A stretch of DNA of 64,000 nt, taken from Stratiolaelaps scimitus (lineage: Eukaryota; Arthropoda; Arachnida; Mesostigmata; Laelapidae). The notes below the pieces were generated by a model. It ran no database searches and had not been told where the DNA came from. It saw nothing but the letters and a program-made list of their open reading frames with translations. This document shows, one piece after another, positions 39,462 to 46,455 of this stretch (positions are counted from its first letter, which is position 1; the number at the start of each line of letters is the position of its first letter). Location: contig JABWDB010000036.1 of NCBI GenBank assembly GCA_019614645.1, positions 3,158,001 to 3,222,000 of the forward strand, in the 5' to 3' direction. The translations under genes and the position numbers were made by a program.

Positions 39462-42400
39462 TATTATTATTATTATTATTATTATCACTTGTTTGTTTTT
39501 TTTATTTTTATTTTCCCGTTTCGTTGCTGCCCCGTCAACAAACAACAGGAATAGATTCGATCATCCTCCTCATTTTCGCAGTCGCAATTCTACCGTAAAT
39601 TCGGTTGTGTTAAATTAGCGAATGACCGGATGCGTCCGCTGAGACATATCTGTGTCTAGACCCACACGCCATAGGTCACATCAATCTCGCCCATCGAGTG
39701 TAGGGGGTCCACTGCGTGGCCACGCGTATGACCTGATACAATATATGTGTATGACCGGGATGTATGCGGATACCAATGGCTCATAATGAACGATAACAAA
39801 TCCAATAATATCAGCAGTGTGACGGAGCTACATGCTACCGAATAGTTCTATCATTTTTATTAGTTCTAATATCGTCACCATCATACGCCGTGATTTTGAT
39901 AGTCGCCACCTGCGGGCAAAATTCGCCGTCCGGCCGCCCGGAACAAGCGTACAGGACCACGTATTCTGATTGGGCGTCGCCGTATCATCGACTGTGTATA
40001 TAAGCGTATACGCGTGCGTGGCCGGACCTGTGCGCGTCAAACGGCAAAACCGCAAAAGTGAATAGTCATGACACCATTGAGTGCCCCAGCATCGTCTCGT
40101 GCGTCGCCTGAACGAGCAGCAACAGCGAAAAATAAAAGAGATAATTATACGGGCGTCACTGTGCGAGCAAGTCTTTTATAGGTACTAATATAATGAATAC
40201 GCTGAAAGTATAGCGAGCGCCCAAACAACAAGTCAGGTCAATTTCGTTCGTTGGTCCCATACGAGAAAACCGCTGCTGTCTATGGCAATATAGATATGAT
40301 GACTACGTGGCATGACTCCATTGTGTAATTGAAAAATCGGTGGAGTGATTTCAGTCGGGGCGGCTCTGTGGCTGCTCAATGGGTTTTTGCTATGCGATTA
40401 ATATATGATAAATTGTGATTGTATTATTAGTAATTACACGGACCTTAATCCAAAGGACTATAGCAGTGTAGACACATTCCAATTAGACTTGAAGCAGAGA
40501 GCGGACGAACGCAGTCCTGTGCTAAACGCTATGGCCTGATTCGCGCATATGTGAATGCTTTCGTGAAGTTTACTGTCTGTGATTTCTAAAGAGCACTGAT
40601 GCACATTCCCAAAGGTCTTAAAATTTCGAAAGCCACACTCGCAATGAATGATGAAGCTGGCTATGCATCCTAGCGAGTTAAGCGTCTCGTGAGTTCCCAG
40701 GATCTGTCCCCCTCGATGTTCGCCACTTTAACAAGGCAACACACGAATACATCAATATTAAGGTCTCCGTAAGTCAAATTGTCGACCGACAGCATAGTTT
40801 GACTGCTAAGGCAGTTTGGCATGATGCCTTAATTTTATCTTGTCAACGCACACGTGAGAGTGCCCCGTCATTAACTAACTACACATATACCCTGCATCTG
40901 CTGCAGATACCTTCTGGCATTTCGAGGACGAGTGACAACTAATTAATGACCTTGCATCGAAAGTCACATGACAACCATGAACGGTCGAGCGCTTCGATGT
41001 AGACCACAGTTCATTGCGAATATCGACAAAAAAAAACGACAGCTGAAACGCCACGAACAGTGAAATCTATCGCGGTGGCGGTTGTAGTAGTCGCGCGCGA
41101 CCCAAGACCCGTGAACGTACGGTGAAGCGGCGGTGCCTTTCGATGCTCGTTCGATAGATCGTTAGATCGCGAGAATGAGTCCGCATTTATTTCATATGAC
41201 AGGTGACCTTCAATAGCGGTTAGATAACCCGATGAACGAAATGAGGTGGAGGATTGCTGCGAGCCCGGGGAGCGGGGGGTTACAACGGGGTTAGATAATA
41301 ATAATAATAATATTGTGTGGTACTTCATATCGAACACATCGATGTTGAAGGCAGCAGCACCAGCATTCGTTGTAGTTATTGATCATCAACAGCAGGCGCC
41401 GTCATACAGAGAACAACGTGATTAACATCAACGCTGCTGTTGGCCGTTGACGCCATCACATACGATCGGACAGTTTCGTCGCCTTGTCAGTAGATGTCGA
41501 TCGATGGACCAGCTCGTCCGTTTTTGTTCTCCGCCAGTGAAGAAGCCCCCTCCCACTAGATAGTTACCTTCGGGTTCGGCCTTCGTCCGCCGATAGGTTA
41601 TCGTCTGAGCTGCTACCAGTCAAAAAATGATATTGAATGAGTTAATAACGACCACGAAATCATTGTTGACTGTCGGAAATGACTAAAATGGACCAGAAGT
41701 TGTCGGTCTTAAAAAGTGATGTTTTGACATCGATTGCCTTTCCGAGAATTGTATTATACATACACTTGATGTCGTCCGCATGATTCAGTGCGAGACGTCT
41801 ATATTCAACGTAATCCCTAATGGCGACGGTGGAGAAAATGGCACAGATGGCGATTTAAGATCTATCGTCTACTGGGTACGCGGTAAGAAACGCTGAAATG
41901 CCTATGTTTTTCTATGTGGGCTCAATAATTTCCTATAATTAATAATGACCTATTCTAATTATGTGGCAAGTTGCAAAACTTGGCATGGTCATGTCATATT
42001 TGGCGGTTGCATTCCGACTGCTCCGTTTGCTCTTGTGTCACGTTGTAGAAGAATATTTGGATGAGGCATTACGGGGTTCCATTTGTAAAATGGATTCGTG
42101 TACTGCAGTTAATGCCTTTAGATGATTTTTACTCAAACGCAAATCTAGTTACTCAATGGGTGGTCTGATAAAGGTCATACATGTGTCGTTCGTCTCCCTC
42201 AATGATTAATATATATATATATATATATATAAGCTATAAATCTGATGAATCGATACTTCGTTTAAATAGTCCACAGCCAAAGGCAGTACGATATCACCGT
42301 CCAACGGAGAGCGAGCGAGAGAGAGAGAGGGGGTATACAGCGTGTTAGAATTTCGCTCAAGACAAGGTGCGCCGAATGTCGGTGTCACCTGACAGCCAAC

Positions 42401-45400
42401 CCAGCTGACGAAGGACCATCGACCCCGTCACGCTGCGAAACGCAGCAATCGAATGCAGTTTATCTTTGTGGCCAGATCGAATTAGACGCCGGTCCGGCAA
42501 ACGAAAGATCCTGTAGAAGCAAGCAGAAAAAAACAACAGTGCACTAACGAAGCGGCTATCGCACAGGGAGACTTATTAATCAGTGTCACTGAAGGCGACG
42601 CTCAATTCGCGCACCTCGGATTGTGTTGACCTTTTTTCTCGGAGTGTTGTCGTGTAATATCATATGTTGCGACAGCAGGACGCTGTGGGCGCTATTCGGG
42701 GAAGATGTCAGTGAAGGTGGCTTGCGCCGTCGTGTATTATGAGGTGCTCAAACGGGGGCAGCTTACAGTGATTCCATAGGTGTTTTAGTTATCAGCGGAA
42801 AGAGATCACAGATTGATTCGAGTGGACGAATCGTGTCAATGTCAGAGATAACTATGAAGTAATCAGTAACTCGGAGAACATTTGCTTGATTGATGGACAT
42901 TGATCCATGTGGCGTCTTCGTATCTGAGTTGGGCGCATATTCCTGTGTATTTCCTATGCATCCTTGAAGGGGCATTAATCATAAATGTGTCGATGTTGTC
43001 GCATATCATTGACGATAACACATTCAGCTATCATGGAATTTCTAATTGATAAACTAACTTCCACAGCAGACAGCGTATCGGTCCAGCCATATAGTGAGTA
43101 CAACCAAGCTGAGAGAATCTATATGCGTGCGTATAATCGTATTTATTAGATGCCGTAATGTTTCTGAGCGATTTTCTCTCCGCATAACAACAATAATCTC
43201 AGAGGTGATCTAATTAACATTGACGTCAATTAGGCCCCAGGAGAGAAGTAAAGGGATAGATTTCCGTGGAGGAAACTCATAGAGCAGTACGTTAAAAAAT
43301 CTCGTCTGTATAACTTATTGAACTTATAACTTATACTATTGGCTAACTTATTCGATACTTGATTCGAAGTTGTGCTTTGCTCCTCCTTTGTTCAAGTAAC
43401 AGTTTACTTAACTTCAACTAATGAGAACGAAGGGCGCCCTTTGCCTGCTCTACTTTGAATCATTATGTCAGACAAGAAATCAACCGTTGATTAAAGCATG
43501 CTATACACGGCCGAAGGCAAAGAGCATTGGCCTGGTTCGAAATCAAGTTACGCCTTTGTTGCTTGAACATCATACTACTTACAGCATGTAAATAATTAAT
43601 GGGCATTATAATTTTTCGCAATTATTATAATTTTTTTCGATTCTCCGGTTATCGTGGGTGACTGTCCCAGAGCAACGAATACTGGCCAGGTCAAATATTC
43701 GCAGCGAGCGGGACACGCAAGTAACACATCGGGAGGTAATTCAACCACTTCTTTACGAAATGCGGTTTGTTTTTTCCATTCAATTCCACTGTGATCCATT
43801 GCTTATCGCCCGATCTGCTGAAGTCTATTGGTGTCTTCTTCTATACGATATTGAGATATTAAGTCATCCTCAGTGCGCTCTTATCTAGCTATTATATATT
43901 CGACCCGAACTTACCCGGTGGCAGGACAGCCCGTAACCAACTAAGCATCAGCTTTCTGGCAGGTGCATTTGAGCGGCCAATTTGATAGCGGACAATAAGA
44001 CTCCAAACGAGGCCTAGGATAAGCTTCAGATTGCCCTCGACAACATCCGTGTTACCTGTAAGGATCAAGGAGACGGTTGACGGTTATCAATGATTTAGGC
44101 GGGTACTATGATGATACTATATGATACGATTACTTTGATGCAACCAAGAAAACAACACAAATATTCGTATTTAATCTATTCGACAAGAGTTATACAATGG
44201 CTGTTCAAGGTGAAAACTTGCCCAGCAGGCGTTCGTTTTTGGGAGGAGTCGCGGCATCGTGACATCGTCTAAAAATGGTCACTTATTGTCTGTCGGTAGC
44301 CATTAGCTTTTGAAATCGTTTAAGGGCTAATTCATGAGAAGTTCTCAATGCGAACAGAGCGGGTTTGGCCGATACTTTCGTGTTAATGAATCCACACACA
44401 GAGCATCGCCGTTGCGATAACTAAAATTGTTTTTCTTGAGCTGACCCTCAGCTGTTCCCCTATCTGACAGGCCTTAACTCTTAACTCGGGGCCACCTTTA
44501 CTAATTCTCTTCCTTACTCGCACCTGGCAAGAATCTTCAGATAAAGAAAGATGATAAAGAACTCCAAAGATTCGCCAAAGCGTCCGACAAGAGTTGAACC
44601 CAACACACACGTGCCTCCGGTCTAGCAGTCCAAGACGCTCACCACTAGACGACCATCCAGGGAACCCGTCGCAGCCGCTAAAACGTTTATAAATGACCCC
44701 AATTGGGGTTTCGATCGCGCAATGTATTGTATTATGGTACGAGTCCATTGTGAACCGGCCTTTGTTTATCATGCCCATGCGTACATTTGTAGTCGTATTT
44801 AGTTACAGCTGATTCTAAGCAGATAGAGATACAGCCTTTCTATTTTGTAGACGGAAATATGGCCCAGCGAAATAAAAAAAAAATATATATATATATAATT
44901 AACACCTAACATATCATTTAATGCATCTATTGGTGAAGTTACAAAGATGAATGTGAACTTGTTTCAATTCATGGACCACTGAATGCAGATTGCATGTGTG
45001 TACCAAATCATTACGAATTGGAGCCGTGGGAAGACTATATTGTCACCCAGCCAACACCAAGCCAACAATGGTGTGATAATAATAACGGTGTTTTTGTCAT
45101 ATCCTAAATTGAATATATATATATATATATAAAGTGTTCTCTTCTCATGGTGCCATATTCGGTAGAACGAGAGAAAGCCAAATGAATGACGAGATAGGGG
45201 CGAAACGCTGCAACAACATTGATACGTTCTTTCTTTTCTCACATTCGGCCAATTTCTATTTCGGTGTGAAATAGCTCTTTATTGAATTACAACAAACGTA
45301 TATGCCACTCGATGGGGAGCCAGATAACCTGCGGATACCATCCGCCGAAGGACCAACATAGAGGCAGCCTGCCTGAATTCCCAAGTGCGAGTATGTATAT

Positions 45401-46424
45401 GATCTTCCGTTGGCTGTATGGCATTCTAGATGATGAGTATCTTGTTATTATTATTATTATTATTATTATTAAACGATCATGCTGTATATTAGGTCACGTT
45501 TCTCAGCTGACTGTTCTCTTCTCCGTCTAGACTTCCGCTAAGCTAAGTGACAATGCACGTCTTGCAAGTATACACATATATATACATTTATATATAGGGT
45601 TTTGAATTTTTTTATGAAAATCCATAAAGTTCAGCTAAAGTTACCATAGCGTACCGATATATATATATATATATAAAGTTACCATAGCGTACCGATATAT
45701 ATATAATTCGTAGAAGTAAAAGCGGCGATATCATGATCGCCAGTCGCTACCATAAATAGTTGTGTCAACATGCTTGACAGTGGGAACTCATATAAACCTC
45801 ATGATAGTTGTAAGTAGCGTGGAAAACGTCAAAGTGGTGGTAAGTTCATACGTTTTAACCAGCCACTATCTAACTAGGTTGGGTACCTATTGCTTTTGGT
45901 TGGCTGCAGTCGTTCTCGAAGTGCTTCCTTCTAATTTGAGACGGCCGTTTTAAAAGCACGACATCAACGGCAGCGATAAGCAGTTATTTTTATTCACTGG
46001 CGGTCGAGGGAACGTACTGAAACACATTACTGGGCCATCAATCGATCGTGTCTTGCCAACCCGCCATTATCAGCAGGGTGAAGATTTCTTCCAAACGAGT
46101 CGTTTCACGGTAGGTCTATCGAACATACGATTGTGTCATCAGTCTGCTACTCGACGAAATACGATAGATAGAAACACGCCCCAAATATACACACACACAC
46201 ACACATATATATATGCTTTTTTTTTCGGTCGCTTAAATCGGGCCTTGGTTTCCGATCGAATGCTCCCCTCGATTTTCCGATCGCAACGTTATGTGAATTG
46301 TACAACCAAATATCATATGATATATATATATATATATATATAGTGGGTAGGTCTGCCACTCCACCAGGCAGGAGTCCCACAGTACCACAGCAAATACCTT
46401 AGTTGTGACGCCTGGTCCCCACAA

Positions 46425-46455
<31 letters not shown>

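Larger units (their letters stand above)
36886..43914. other. Large intron inside CH2 (7.0 kb)
   Basis: Separates exon 2 from exon 3. It holds two SINE copies (about 36,975 and 38,506), a GC-richer block at 37,150-38,010, the AAT/ATT palindrome at 39,382-39,485, an AAT run at 41,295-41,312, and a TA run at 42,210-42,231. From 39.6 to 43.9 kb I see nothing coding. Confidence 0.6.

Noticed and set aside
39313..39618. Frames encoding poly-Ile, poly-Asn and poly-Tyr
   Set aside because: Pure translation of the AAT/ATT microsatellite.
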